This document shows, piece after piece, positions 34,400-42,930 of a stretch of DNA of 64,000 bases; position 1 is the first letter of the stretch; each line of letters starts with the position of its first letter. The translations under genes were made by a program, and so were the position numbers. The DNA is taken from positions 1 to 64,000 of the forward strand of contig NZ_WWCK01000006.1 in the NCBI RefSeq assembly GCF_009857435.1, read 5' to 3'. Below the pieces are notes generated by a model that saw only the letters and a list, made by a program, of their open reading frames with translations, was not told where the DNA came from and searched no databases. This DNA is from Duganella rivi. Lineage in GTDB: Bacteria > Pseudomonadota > Gammaproteobacteria > Burkholderiales > Burkholderiaceae_D.

Positions 34400-35377
34400 T
34401 TACTTTTCCAGGCCAGCAGGCGGCCAGTTTTCCAGCTTCATGCCCAGGGTCAGACCACGGGAAGCCAGAACTTCTTTGATTTCGTTCAGGGACTTGCGGC
34501 CCAGGTTCGGCGTTTTCAGCAGTTCGTTTTCCGAACGCTGGATCAGGTCGCCGATGTAGTAGATGTTTTCTGCTTTCAGGCAGTTGGCCGAACGCACGGT
34601 CAGTTCCAGGTCGTCCACTGGACGCAGCAGGATAGGATCGACCAGCGGCGCGCGCGAAGGCGCTTCAGCAGCAGCTTCGGTGCCTTCCAGTGCAGCGAAC
34701 ACGTTCAGTTGATCCACCAGGACGCGGGCCGATTGACGGATCGCTTCTTCTGGCGAGATCACACCGTTGGTTTCGATGTTGATGATCAGTTTGTCCAGGT
34801 CGGTACGCTGTTCTACACGAGCGGACTCAACAAAGTACGACACACGGCGCACTGGCGAGAACGACGCGTCCAGAATGATGCGGCCGATGGTTTTGTTGGT
34901 GTCTTCCGACAGGCGACGCACGTTACCTGGAACGTAGCCGCGGCCTTTTTCGACCTTGATCTGCATGTCCAGTTTGCCGCCGGCGGTCAGGTGAGCGATC
35001 ACGTGGTCCGGGTTGATCAGTTCCACGTCGTGTGGCAGATCGATATCCGAAGCCAGGACAGCGCCTTCGCCTTCTTTTTTCAGGGTCAGGGTGACGGAGT
35101 CACGGTTGTGTACTTTGAACACAACGCCCTTCAGATTCAGCAGCAGGTCAACCACGTCTTCTTGCACGCCGTCCAGCGACGAGTACTCGTGCACAACACC
35201 GGCGATCGTCACTTCGGTAGGCGCGTAGCCAACCATCGACGACAGCAGTACGCGGCGCAGCGCGTTACCCAGGGTGTGGCCGTAGCCGCGTTCGAACGGT
35301 TCCATCACGACTTTGGCGTGACCGGCGCCCAGCGCCTCTACATCGATAATACGTGGTTTCAACAGGCTGTTTTGCAT
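34400..35377 (-). CDS. rpoA: RNA polymerase alpha subunit
   Basis: Alpha dimerises to start RNA polymerase assembly, and its C-terminal domain contacts UP elements and activators. The N-terminal domain (about 1-235) has the conserved FERGYGHTLGNALRRVLLSS. The C-terminal domain has the DNA-contact helix TVRSANCLKAENIYYIG and the segment LKTPNLGRKSLNEIKEVL. Length 325 residues is normal. It follows rpsD across a gap that contains a terminator-like hairpin. Confidence 0.98.
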   Translation of the reverse strand: MQNSLLKPRIIDVEALGAGHAKVVMEPFERGYGHTLGNALRRVLLSSMVGYAPTEVTIAGVVHEYSSLDGVQEDVVDLLLNLKGVVFKVHNRDSVTLTLKKEGEGAVLASDIDLPHDVELINPDHVIAHLTAGGKLDMQIKVEKGRGYVPGNVRRLSEDTNKTIGRIILDASFSPVRRVSYFVESARVEQRTDLDKLIINIETNGVISPEEAIRQSARVLVDQLNVFAALEGTEAAAEAPSRAPLVDPILLRPVDDLELTVRSANCLKAENIYYIGDLIQRSENELLKTPNLGRKSLNEIKEVLASRGLTLGMKLENWPPAGLEK

Positions 35378-35440
35378 GTAAATGTCCTTTTCAATACCCT
35401 CGGCGCGTTAGGCCGATAAGGCTGATGGCATTAGTGAAAA

Positions 35441-35462
35441 CGCCCGCTCAAGTGAGCGGGCG
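35441..35462 (-). terminator. Terminator-like hairpin between rpsD and rpoA
   Basis: CGCCCGCTCA pairs perfectly with TGAGCGGGCG over a 2-base loop; on the minus strand the stem is followed by TTTTC. Being inside the alpha operon, it probably gives partial termination or processing that sets rpoA/rplQ levels. Confidence 0.6.
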
Positions 35463-35488
35463 GGATTTGATACTACTTAGACTACAGA

Positions 35489-36112
35489 TTAACGCGAGTA
35501 CAGTTCGACGATCAGCGATTCGTTGACGTCAGCAGCGATCTCGTTGCGCTCTGGCAGGGACTTGAAGGTACCTTCCATTTTCTTGGCATCAACCGACACC
35601 CAAGCTGGCATGCCAACTTGTTCAGCCAGCGACAGGGCTTCAACGATACGCACTTGCTTCTTGGCCTTTTCGCGCACAGCGATCACGTCGCCAACTTTTA
35701 CCGAGTACGAAGCGATGTTCACAACGTTGCCGTTCACGGTGAAGGCTTTGTGCGATACCAGCTGACGCGCTTCAGCGCGGGTCGAGCCGAAGCCCATGCG
35801 GTACGCGACGTTGTCCAGACGGGCTTCCAGCAGCTTCAGCAGGGTTTCGCCGGTGTTGCCTTTGCGGCGGTCGGCTTCTGCGAAGTAGCGACGGAACTGA
35901 CGTTCCAGCACGCCGTACATACGTTTCACTTTTTGCTTTTCGCGCAGCTGGTTGCCGTAGTCCGAGGTACGAGCGCCCGACTTGACGCCGTGCTGACCTG
36001 GTTTTACGTCCAGTTTGCATTTGCTGTCCAGCGAGCGGCGTGCGCTCTTCAGGAACAGGTCGGTGCCTTCACGGCGGGAGAGTTTTGCTTTTGGTCCGAT
36101 ATAACGTGCCAC
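35489..36112 (-). CDS. rpsD: 30S ribosomal protein S4
   Basis: S4 (207 residues) is a primary 16S rRNA binder in small-subunit assembly and, in E. coli, represses the alpha operon. The sequence starts MARYIGPKAKLSRREGTDLF and has the S4 RNA-binding domain (LDNVAYRMGFGSTRAEARQL). The zinc-binding Cys cluster found in some S4 proteins is absent. It follows rpsK after an unusually long, structured gap. Confidence 0.98.
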   Translation of the reverse strand: MARYIGPKAKLSRREGTDLFLKSARRSLDSKCKLDVKPGQHGVKSGARTSDYGNQLREKQKVKRMYGVLERQFRRYFAEADRRKGNTGETLLKLLEARLDNVAYRMGFGSTRAEARQLVSHKAFTVNGNVVNIASYSVKVGDVIAVREKAKKQVRIVEALSLAEQVGMPAWVSVDAKKMEGTFKSLPERNEIAADVNESLIVELYSR

Positions 36113-36225
36113 GGTACTTCCTTTTTAAAATGATGACGTCCCAACCCACATGGGCTGAACGCTAGTCTGGTCTGCGATGAGCCAGACGTGGCTAAAGTCT
36201 GCTGGCAAGCCAACAGACGACAATA

Positions 36226-36288
36226 GCCGGGCAGTATAGCTGTTACCAGCTTCCTGCACCAGCTTTATTGTGTAACAGCATAGCCGGC
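36226..36288 (-). promoter_or_regulatory. Structured leader upstream of rpsD, possible S4 autoregulatory RNA
   Basis: The 192-base rpsK-rpsD gap contains GCTGTTAC at 36239-36246 paired perfectly with GTAACAGC at 36272-36279. An outer GCCGG (36226-36230) pairs with CCGGC (36284-36288). Repeated CAGCTT and AGCTTT in the loop could form an alternative fold. S4 is an RNA-binding autoregulator in E. coli, so translational control is plausible but not shown. Confidence 0.45.
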
Positions 36289-36304
36289 AGAACCGGCCAG
36301 GCCA

Positions 36305-36709
36305 TTAGATACGACGACGCTTTGGAGGGCGGCAGCCGTTGTGTGGCACTGGGGTGACGTCCTGGATCTCGGTGATCTTGATGCCCAGGTTGTTCAGTGC
36401 ACGCACAGCCGATTCACGGCCTGGGCCTGGGCCCTTGATGCGCACTTCCAGGTTCTTCACGCCGCATTCGATCGCGACTTTACCAGCGGCTTCAGCAGCA
36501 ACCTGCGCTGCGAACGGGGTCGATTTACGCGAACCCTTGAAGCCAGCACCACCGGAGGTCGCCCACGACAGAGCGTTGCCCTGGCGGTCGGTGATGGTGA
36601 TGATGGTGTTGTTGAAGGAAGCGTGAACGTGTGCGATACCTTCGGCAACGTTCTTCTTGACCTTCTTGCGTACGCGAGCTGCTGCTGCGCTGCTTTGTTG
36701 CTTAGCCAT
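36305..36709 (-). CDS. rpsK: 30S ribosomal protein S11
   Basis: S11 (134 residues) lines the small-subunit platform and the mRNA exit channel. The conserved segments GIAHVHASFNNTIITITD and the basic C-terminus TPVPHNGCRPPKRRRI are clear. The start lies 14 bases after the rpsM stop, so the two are translated from one message. Confidence 0.98.
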   Translation of the reverse strand: MAKQQSSAAAARVRKKVKKNVAEGIAHVHASFNNTIITITDRQGNALSWATSGGAGFKGSRKSTPFAAQVAAEAAGKVAIECGVKNLEVRIKGPGPGRESAVRALNNLGIKITEIQDVTPVPHNGCRPPKRRRI

Positions 36710-36723
36710 GTGATTTCCCTAGA

Positions 36724-37089
36724 TTATTTCTTGAGCGATTGAGCGGCTTTGCGCGGGCCCTTGCGGGTACGTGCATTGGTGCGGGTGCGTTGACCGCGGA
36801 CCGGCAGGCCCTTACGGTGACGCATACCGCGGTAGCAACCCAAGTCCATCAAACGCTTGATGTTCATGGACAGTTCGCGACGCAGATCGCCTTCGACGAT
36901 GAATTTTGCTACTTCATCGCGCAGCTTTTCCAGTTCGCTGTCGTCCAGGTCTTTGACCTTTTTATTGGTCGCAATACCGGTCTGCGCGCAGATGAACTTC
37001 GCGCGTGGACGGCCTACACCGTAGATGGCGGTCAAGCCGATAACGGTGTGCTGATGATTTGGGATATTAACCCCTGCAATACGTGCCAT
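36724..37089 (-). CDS. rpsM: 30S ribosomal protein S13
   Basis: S13 (121 residues) is in the small-subunit head and contacts the P-site tRNA and L5. It begins MARIAGVNIPNHQHTVIGLT and ends in a basic tail after GLPVRGQRTRTNART. As first gene of the alpha block it follows rpmJ by 27 bases. Confidence 0.98.
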   Translation of the reverse strand: MARIAGVNIPNHQHTVIGLTAIYGVGRPRAKFICAQTGIATNKKVKDLDDSELEKLRDEVAKFIVEGDLRRELSMNIKRLMDLGCYRGMRHRKGLPVRGQRTRTNARTRKGPRKAAQSLKK

Positions 37090-37116
37090 TCGTTATTCCT
37101 CGATAAATAACGGTTA

Positions 37117-37230
37117 TTAACCTTGACGCTGCTTGTGACGTGGTTCGACGCAGATTACGCGAACAACGCCCTTGCGCTTGATGATCTTGCAGTTGCGGCA
37201 GATCCGCTTGACTGAGGCGTTAACTTTCAT
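37117..37230 (-). CDS. rpmJ: 50S ribosomal protein L36
   Basis: L36 is a 37-residue protein of the large subunit. The sequence opens MKVNASVKRICRNCKIIKRK, and Cys11, Cys14, Cys27 and His32 form the zinc-ribbon site, so this is the zinc-binding form. It lies between infA and rpsM, as is usual in betaproteobacteria. Confidence 0.97.
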   Translation of the reverse strand: MKVNASVKRICRNCKIIKRKGVVRVICVEPRHKQRQG

Positions 37231-37264
37231 GTTGAACTCTCTTCTAAGGTTCGATTATCTAAAT

Positions 37265-37483
37265 TTACTTGGTCCGGAACACAATGCGGGCGCGGGACAG
37301 GTCGTAAGGTGTCAGTTCGACCGTCACCTTATCGCCAGGCAGGATGCGGATATAGTTCATCCGCATTTTACCTGAAATATGTCCCAGCACCACGTGCCCG
37401 TTTTCCAGCTTTACTCGAAATGTTGCATTAGGGAGATTTTCTAGGATCTCGCCCTGCATCTGTATGACGTCGTCTTTTGCCAT
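37265..37483 (-). CDS. infA: Translation initiation factor IF-1
   Basis: IF-1 (72 residues) occupies the ribosomal A site during initiation. It is a single OB-fold protein starting MAKDDVIQMQGEILENLPN, with the conserved GHISGKMRMNYIRILPGD. Its placement between secY and rpmJ differs from E. coli, where infA is outside the operon, and supports a betaproteobacterial origin. Confidence 0.98.
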   Translation of the reverse strand: MAKDDVIQMQGEILENLPNATFRVKLENGHVVLGHISGKMRMNYIRILPGDKVTVELTPYDLSRARIVFRTK

Positions 37484-37504
37484 TCGGTGTATGTGAAACC
37501 GCGC

Positions 37505-38839
37505 TTATCGCGTCGGAATTCCGCCTTTGAAGTTTGCTTTGCGCAGCAGCGATTCATATTGCTGCGACATCACGTAGTTTTGTACTTGGGCCATGAAGTC
37601 CATGGTCACAACCACAATAATCAACAGAGAAGTACCACCAAAATAGAACGGTACTTTCCACTCGGCTTGCATGAATTCCGGCAACAAACACACCAGAGTG
37701 ATGTAGATGGCGCCAGCCAGGGTCAATCGCGTCAGAATCTTGTCGATGTAACGGGCAGTCTGCTCACCGGGACGAATCCCTGGCACAAAGGCCCCGCTCT
37801 TCTTCAAGTTATCTGCTGTTTCCTTGCTGTTGAAGACCAGCGCTGTATAGAAGAAACAGAAAAACACGATCGCAATGGCATACAACAGTGCGTGGATGGG
37901 CTCGCCTGGCCCCATCGATGCTGCCAAATCTTTCAGGAACCGGACCGCCGGGTTAGCCGTATCGGCGCCGGTGGTAAACCAGCCCACGATCGTAGCCGGG
38001 AACAAGATAATCGACGAAGCGAAGATCGGTGGAATCACGCCGGCCATATTCAACTTCAATGGCAGGTGCGAGGTTTGGCCACCGTAAATCTTGTTACCCA
38101 CCTGGCGTTTCGCGTAGTTGACCAGAATTTTGCGTTGGCCACGTTCCACAAATACCACCAGGAACGTCACCGCCACCACCAGGATCATGATGATGATCGC
38201 CGACAGCGCGCCAATCGAACCGTTGCTCACCGACTGGCCGAGGCCACCCAGTGCGCCCGGCAGACCGGCCGCGATACCTGCGAAGATGATGATCGAGATG
38301 CCGTTACCGAGACCGCGCTCGGTAATTTGCTCGCCCAACCACATCACGAACATGGTGCCGGTCAACAGCGTAACGACCGTCACGAAACGGAATGCATAGC
38401 CTGGATCCAGCACCAGGCCTGCCTGCGACTCCAAAGCAACTGCAATACCGAGCGCCTGGAACGCCGCCAGCACCACCGTGAAGTAACGGGTGTACTGCGT
38501 GATCTTGCGTCGGCCTGCTTCGCCTTCCTTCTTCAACGCTTCCATCTGCGGCGAAACGATCGACACCAGCTGCATGATGATCGAGGCCGAGATGTACGGC
38601 GTGATACCCAGCGCAAACACCGTGAAGCGCGCGAGAGCGCCACCGCTGAACATGTTCAACATGCCCAGGATGCCACCCTCTTGCGACTTGAACAGCGCGG
38701 CCAATTGTACCGGATCGATCCCGGGAACCGGGATGTGAGCGCCGATACGATAAACCACCAATGCGCCAAGCAGGAACCAGAGCCGGCCCCAAGGGAAACC
38801 AGCTGCTGCACTTTTAGCCAATTGTGGATTAGTCGCCAA
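37505..38839 (-). CDS. secY: Protein translocase channel subunit SecY
   Basis: SecY forms the inner-membrane channel for protein export together with SecE and SecG. The 444-residue sequence has ten membrane helices. Signature regions are YRIGAHIPVPGIDP near residue 40, the plug region with FSGGALARFTVFALGI, and the cytoplasmic loop VFVERGQRKILVNYAKRQ. It lies 32 bases after rplO in the spc operon, its usual place. Confidence 0.98.
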   Translation of the reverse strand: MATNPQLAKSAAAGFPWGRLWFLLGALVVYRIGAHIPVPGIDPVQLAALFKSQEGGILGMLNMFSGGALARFTVFALGITPYISASIIMQLVSIVSPQMEALKKEGEAGRRKITQYTRYFTVVLAAFQALGIAVALESQAGLVLDPGYAFRFVTVVTLLTGTMFVMWLGEQITERGLGNGISIIIFAGIAAGLPGALGGLGQSVSNGSIGALSAIIIMILVVAVTFLVVFVERGQRKILVNYAKRQVGNKIYGGQTSHLPLKLNMAGVIPPIFASSIILFPATIVGWFTTGADTANPAVRFLKDLAASMGPGEPIHALLYAIAIVFFCFFYTALVFNSKETADNLKKSGAFVPGIRPGEQTARYIDKILTRLTLAGAIYITLVCLLPEFMQAEWKVPFYFGGTSLLIIVVVTMDFMAQVQNYVMSQQYESLLRKANFKGGIPTR

Positions 38840-38870
38840 TTTTCGCTCCGATCAAGCTGTTAGCGGTGGC

Positions 38871-39302
38871 TCAAGCTACCGAGCCGCCGGCTGCTTCGAT
38901 GGCGGCTTTCGCGCCAGCGGTCACTTTCAGGCCTTTGAGGTTCACCGCTTTGGTGATCTCGCCGGACAGAATGACGCGCACATCGCGTGCCAGCACGCTC
39001 AGTACGCCAGCTTGTTTCAGCACCAGGATGTCGACATCGCCAACTGCCAGGTTGTTCAGGTCGGACAGACGCACTTCAGCTTTGAAGGTGGCGTTGAGCG
39101 ACTTGAAACCGCGCTTCGGCAGACGACGTTGCAGAGGCATCTGACCGCCTTCGAAGCCGACTTTGTGGAAGCCGCCCGAACGCGATTTCTGACCCTTGTG
39201 GCCGCGGCCTGCGGTTTTACCCAGGCCGGAGCCGATACCGCGGCCGACGCGACGCTTGTAGTGCTTAGCGCCATCGGCTGGTTGAATGGTATTCAGTTCC
39301 AT
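38871..39302 (-). CDS. rplO: 50S ribosomal protein L15
   Basis: L15 (143 residues) is a late-assembly protein at the large-subunit core. ATG 39302 gives the standard start MELNTIQPADGAKHYKRRVG. The glycine-rich N-terminal part GRGIGSGLGKTAGRGHKGQ and GGQMPLQRRLPKRGF are conserved. The longer frame from 39335 lies within rpmD and is not used. Confidence 0.97.
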   Translation of the reverse strand: MELNTIQPADGAKHYKRRVGRGIGSGLGKTAGRGHKGQKSRSGGFHKVGFEGGQMPLQRRLPKRGFKSLNATFKAEVRLSDLNNLAVGDVDILVLKQAGVLSVLARDVRVILSGEITKAVNLKGLKVTAGAKAAIEAAGGSVA

Positions 39303-39327
39303 GATTTCTCCGTGAGTAAGCCGAGGC

Positions 39328-39510
39328 TTACGCAACTACTTTAACGAGATACGACACTTTGTTGATCATGCCGCGTACCGATGGGGTGTCTTGCAGCTCG
39401 GCGATCGAGTTTACGCGACGCAGGCCCAGGCCTTTGACGGTAGCACGGTGATCTTGACGAGTGCCGATCAGGCCCTTCACCAGTTGTACTTTGAGGGTTT
39501 TCGTAGTCAT
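39328..39510 (-). CDS. rpmD: 50S ribosomal protein L30
   Basis: L30 (60 residues) binds 5S/23S rRNA regions. The start MTTKTLKVQLVKGLIGT at ATG 39510 follows AAGGTG by 6 bases; the upstream GTG at 39519 is inside that ribosome site. The core GLGLRRVNSIAELQDTPS is typical. It lies between rpsE and rplO. Confidence 0.96.
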   Translation of the reverse strand: MTTKTLKVQLVKGLIGTRQDHRATVKGLGLRRVNSIAELQDTPSVRGMINKVSYLVKVVA

Positions 39511-39520
39511 GTCGTTCACC

Positions 39521-40039
39521 TTAGCCCAGGATCTCTTCTACCGACTTGCCGCGTTTAGCAGCGATGTCAGCAGGAGTGCTCAGTTTCGCCAGGCCGTCCA
39601 GCGTGGCGCGAACCAGGTTGTACGGGTTGCTCGAACCGGTCGATTTAGCGACCACGTCGGTCACGCCCATGACTTCGAAGATCGCGCGCATGGCGCCACC
39701 AGCGATGACGCCGGTACCTGGCTTGGCAGGCGACATCATTACTTTCGAAGCGCCGTGACGGCCCAGGACGGTGTGGTGCAGGGTGCCGTTTTTCAAAGGG
39801 ACTTTGATCAGGTTGCGACGGGCTTCTTCCATTGCCTTTTGCACACCGACTGGTACCTCTTTCGACTTGCCCTTGCCCATGCCGATGCGGCCATCGCCGT
39901 CACCCACTACGGTCAGCGCGGCGAAGCCCATGATACGACCACCCTTGACCACTTTGGTCACGCGGTTGATCGCGATCATTTTTTCGCGCATGCCATCATC
40001 CGGCTTGTCGCTTGCCATTTTTGCTTGCATTTTTGCCAT
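39521..40039 (-). CDS. rpsE: 30S ribosomal protein S5
   Basis: S5 (172 residues) supports decoding accuracy with S4 and S12. It has the double-stranded RNA-binding fold start REKMIAINRVTKVVKGGRIM and the later GTGVIAGGAMRAIFEVMGV. The spectinomycin-contact loop (VVKGGRIMGF) has the normal sensitive-type sequence. AAGGAA precedes the ATG. Confidence 0.97.
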   Translation of the reverse strand: MAKMQAKMASDKPDDGMREKMIAINRVTKVVKGGRIMGFAALTVVGDGDGRIGMGKGKSKEVPVGVQKAMEEARRNLIKVPLKNGTLHHTVLGRHGASKVMMSPAKPGTGVIAGGAMRAIFEVMGVTDVVAKSTGSSNPYNLVRATLDGLAKLSTPADIAAKRGKSVEEILG

Positions 40040-40048
40040 GATCGTTCC

Positions 40049-40411
40049 TTAGAACTTCAGACCGGCTTCACGCGCGGCTTCTGCCAGCGCCTTCACACGG
40101 CCGTGATAACGGAAACCGGAACGGTCGAAGGCGACTTCGGTGATACCGGCTTTCAGTGCTTTTTCTGCTACGCGCTTGCCGACCAGTGCGGCGGCAGCGG
40201 CGTTGCCACCCTTGCCCGATTTGCCAGCCAGTTCAGCACGCACTTCCGCTTCCACGGTCGAGGCCGAAACCAGTACTTTGGCTTCCGGGGAGATCAGGTT
40301 TGCGTAGATGTGCAGGTTAGTGCGGTGCACCGACAGGCGGTTCACTTTCAGCTGTGCAATCTTGATCCGGGTTTGACGTCCGCGGCGCAGACGAGATTCT
40401 TTTTTATCCAT
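40049..40411 (-). CDS. rplR: 50S ribosomal protein L18
   Basis: L18 (120 residues) binds 5S rRNA with L5 and attaches it to the large subunit. It starts MDKKESRLRRGRQTRIK; LSVHRTNLHIYANLIS and the final FDRSGFRYHGRVKALAEAAR are conserved. Confidence 0.97.
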   Translation of the reverse strand: MDKKESRLRRGRQTRIKIAQLKVNRLSVHRTNLHIYANLISPEAKVLVSASTVEAEVRAELAGKSGKGGNAAAAALVGKRVAEKALKAGITEVAFDRSGFRYHGRVKALAEAAREAGLKF

Positions 40412-40424
40412 CGTCAGCCCCTAA

Positions 40425-40958
40425 TTACTTCTTCTTAGTTTCTTTGATCTTAACCACTTCATCCGAATAACGGACGCCTTTGCCTTTGTAAGGCTCTGGA
40501 GCGCGGTAAGCACGAACTTCAGCAGCAACCTGACCCACCTTTTGACGATCGATGCCTTTGATGACGATCTCGGTCGGGGTGGCGGTGGTCACGGTCACGC
40601 CTTCTGGCATGGCGTGCACGACCGGGTGCGAGAAACCCAGCGACAGGTTCAGCTTGTCGCCAGCGGCTTGGGCTTTGTAGCCCACGCCCACCAGGTTCAG
40701 CTTTTTCTCGAAGCCCTTGGTCACACCGGTTACCATGTTGTTGACCAGTGCGCGCAGCGTACCGGACATGGCGTTGGCTTCACGGCTGTCGTTCGACGGC
40801 TCGAAGCTCAGGGTGCCTGCATTGTTTTCTACTTTAACCAGGCCGTTCAGGCTCTGGGTCAAGACGCCCAGCGGGCCCTTGACGGTGATCGCTTGCGCGG
40901 AGATGGCGACATCAGCGCCAGCTGGCACAGCGATTGGCATTTTAGCTACACGGGACAT
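40425..40958 (-). CDS. rplF: 50S ribosomal protein L6
   Basis: L6 (177 residues) lies near the factor-binding site of the large subunit. Two repeated domains are visible; the conserved MSRVAKMPIAVPAGADV start and the C-terminal PEPYKGKGVRYSDEVV signature are present. The C-terminus KIKETKKK is basic as usual. Confidence 0.97.
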   Translation of the reverse strand: MSRVAKMPIAVPAGADVAISAQAITVKGPLGVLTQSLNGLVKVENNAGTLSFEPSNDSREANAMSGTLRALVNNMVTGVTKGFEKKLNLVGVGYKAQAAGDKLNLSLGFSHPVVHAMPEGVTVTTATPTEIVIKGIDRQKVGQVAAEVRAYRAPEPYKGKGVRYSDEVVKIKETKKK

Positions 40959-40968
40959 GTCTAACTCC

Positions 40969-41364
40969 TTAAGCCACGAAGCAAATCACTTCGCCGCCGA
41001 CACCGGTAGCGCGTGCTTTACGATCGGTCATCACGCCTTGCGGGGTCGACACGATTGCCACACCCAGGCCATTCATGACCGATGGGATTTCGTCCTTGCC
41101 TTTGTACACGCGCAGACCTGGACGCGAAACACGTTCCAGACGCTCGATAACAGGACGGCCTACGTAGTACTTCAAACCGATTTTCAGTTCCGCTTTGCCA
41201 CCGGTTTCGGCGACGGCGAAATCTTCAATGTAACCCTCGTCCTTGAGGACGTTGGCAATCGCTACTTTGACTTTCGACGATGGCATGGCCACGGTCGTTT
41301 TTTGAACGCCTTGGGCGTTGCGAATGCGGGTCAGCATATCGGCGATAGGATCGCTCATACTCAT
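40969..41364 (-). CDS. rpsH: 30S ribosomal protein S8
   Basis: S8 (131 residues) is a primary 16S rRNA binder, and in E. coli it represses the spc operon at the rplE region. It starts MSMSDPIADMLTRIRNAQ and ends with the conserved TPQGVMTDRKARATGVGGE segment. It follows rpsN by 14 bases. Confidence 0.97.
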   Translation of the reverse strand: MSMSDPIADMLTRIRNAQGVQKTTVAMPSSKVKVAIANVLKDEGYIEDFAVAETGGKAELKIGLKYYVGRPVIERLERVSRPGLRVYKGKDEIPSVMNGLGVAIVSTPQGVMTDRKARATGVGGEVICFVA

Positions 41365-41378
41365 TGCTTATTCTCCTA

Positions 41379-41684
41379 TTACCAGCTAGCTTTAGTCATA
41401 CCCGGGATTTCACCACGCATGGCGAATTCACGGAGCTTGATACGGCCCAGACCGAATTTACGGAAGGTGCCGCGTGGACGACCGGTTACCTGGCAGCGGT
41501 TGCGCTGGCGGGTCGGGGCCGAGTTACGTGGCAGGGCCTGCAGTTTCAGGCGCGCTTCGTAACGCTCTTCTTCCGACTTGGTCTGGTCATCGATGATGGC
41601 CTTCAGAGCGGCGCGCTTGGCAGCGAACTTGGCTACCAGGTCAGCGCGTTTCTGTTCACGGTTAATCAGTGCGAGTTTTGCCAT
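41379..41684 (-). CDS. rpsN: 30S ribosomal protein S14
   Basis: S14 (101 residues) is in the small-subunit head. It is the long, zinc-independent form: the CXXC pairs of the short form are missing and one Cys remains in RCQVTGRPRG. The C-terminal RKFGLGRIKLREFAMRGEIPG is standard in proteobacteria (only part quoted matters: GEIPGMTKASW). Confidence 0.97.
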   Translation of the reverse strand: MAKLALINREQKRADLVAKFAAKRAALKAIIDDQTKSEEERYEARLKLQALPRNSAPTRQRNRCQVTGRPRGTFRKFGLGRIKLREFAMRGEIPGMTKASW

Positions 41685-41690
41685 GATCTC

Positions 41691-42230
41691 TTAGTTCCTG
41701 AACGGGAATTTGAAGGCGGCGAGCAGAGCTTTCGCTTCGTCGTCGGTCTTAGCGGTGGTGGTGATCGAAATGTTCATACCACGCAGCGCATCGATCTTGT
41801 CGTACTCGATCTCAGGGAAGATGATCTGCTCTTTCACACCGATGTTGTAGTTGCCACGGCCGTCGAATGCTTTGCCGTTCACGCCGCGGAAGTCACGCAC
41901 GCGTGGCAGGGCCACGGTGATGAAGCGGTCGAGGAACTCGTACATACGGGCGCCGCGCAGGGTCACCATGGTGCCGATCGGATAGCCTTCGCGGATTTTG
42001 AAACCGGCGATTGCTTTACGGGCCTTGGTGGTCACTGGCTTCTGGCCGGCGATCTTGGTCAGGTCGCCAACAGCGTGCTCGAGCACTTTCTTGTCGGCGA
42101 TGGCCTCACCCACACCCATGTTCAGGGTGATCTTGGTCAGACGCGGAACTTCCATCACCGACTTGTAGCCGAATTTCTCGGTCAGGTCAGCGACGACTTT
42201 TTCTTTATAGAATTCTTGGAGACGTGCCAT
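41691..42230 (-). CDS. rplE: 50S ribosomal protein L5
   Basis: L5 (179 residues) binds 5S rRNA and contacts S13 and the P-site tRNA. It opens MARLQEFYKEKVVADL; VPRLTKITLNMGVGEA and the C-terminal DEAKALLAAFKFPFRN are conserved. It is 6 bases after the rplX stop. Confidence 0.97.
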   Translation of the reverse strand: MARLQEFYKEKVVADLTEKFGYKSVMEVPRLTKITLNMGVGEAIADKKVLEHAVGDLTKIAGQKPVTTKARKAIAGFKIREGYPIGTMVTLRGARMYEFLDRFITVALPRVRDFRGVNGKAFDGRGNYNIGVKEQIIFPEIEYDKIDALRGMNISITTTAKTDDEAKALLAAFKFPFRN

Positions 42231-42236
42231 GATTTC

Positions 42237-42551
42237 TTAAGCCTTCACTACTTCGCCGGACGATTTAAAGACGCGGACTTTTTTGCCGTCCACTTCTTTG
42301 AAACCAACACGGTCTGCCTTGCCAGTCGCTGCATTGAACAATGCAACGTTGGACACGTGAATCGGCATAGTCTTGTCGACGATACCACCTTGAACGCCAG
42401 TCATTGGGTTCGGCTTGGTCGCTTTCTTAGCAACGTTGACGCCTTCAACCACAACGTGTTCTGCGTCTACGCGACGCGAAACGACACCGCGTTTGCCCTT
42501 GTCTTTACCGGCCAGAACGATGACTTCGTCGTTTTTACGAATCTTATCCAT
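42237..42551 (-). CDS. rplX: 50S ribosomal protein L24
   Basis: L24 (104 residues) helps start large-subunit assembly near the exit tunnel. A KOW motif is visible at the start (IRKNDEVIVLAGKDKGKRG), followed by VVEGVNVAKKATKPNP. It lies between rplN and rplE with short gaps. Confidence 0.97.
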   Translation of the reverse strand: MDKIRKNDEVIVLAGKDKGKRGVVSRRVDAEHVVVEGVNVAKKATKPNPMTGVQGGIVDKTMPIHVSNVALFNAATGKADRVGFKEVDGKKVRVFKSSGEVVKA

Positions 42552-42561
42552 TACTGACTCC

Positions 42562-42930
42562 TTACAGTACTTCAGGTGCCAGGGACACGATCTTCATGAA
42601 CTTCTCAGTGCGCAGTTCGCGGGTCACTGGTCCGAAGATACGCGTACCGATCGGTTCCAGCTTGGCGTTCAGCAGCACGGCGGCATTGCCGTCGAACTTC
42701 ACCAGGGAACCGTCTTGGCGGCGAACACCTTTAGCGGTGCGCACTACCACGGCGTTATAAATTTCACCTTTTTTGACACGGCCGCGTGGCTGAGCAACCT
42801 TGACGGTTACTTTGATCACGTCGCCAATGCCAGCATAACGGCGCTTGGAACCGCCCAACACCTTGATGCACATGACTTCTTTGGCACCGGTGTTGTCGGC
42901 TACTTCGAGCCGGCTTTCAGTTTGAATCAT
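42562..42930 (-). CDS. rplN: 50S ribosomal protein L14
   Basis: L14 (122 residues) forms an intersubunit bridge. The opening MIQTESRLEVADNTGAKEVM and the KVLGGSKRRYAGIGDVIKV segment are highly conserved. It is first in the spc block, after a 278-base gap from rpsQ, so a separate promoter may exist there. Confidence 0.98.
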   Translation of the reverse strand: MIQTESRLEVADNTGAKEVMCIKVLGGSKRRYAGIGDVIKVTVKVAQPRGRVKKGEIYNAVVVRTAKGVRRQDGSLVKFDGNAAVLLNAKLEPIGTRIFGPVTRELRTEKFMKIVSLAPEVL

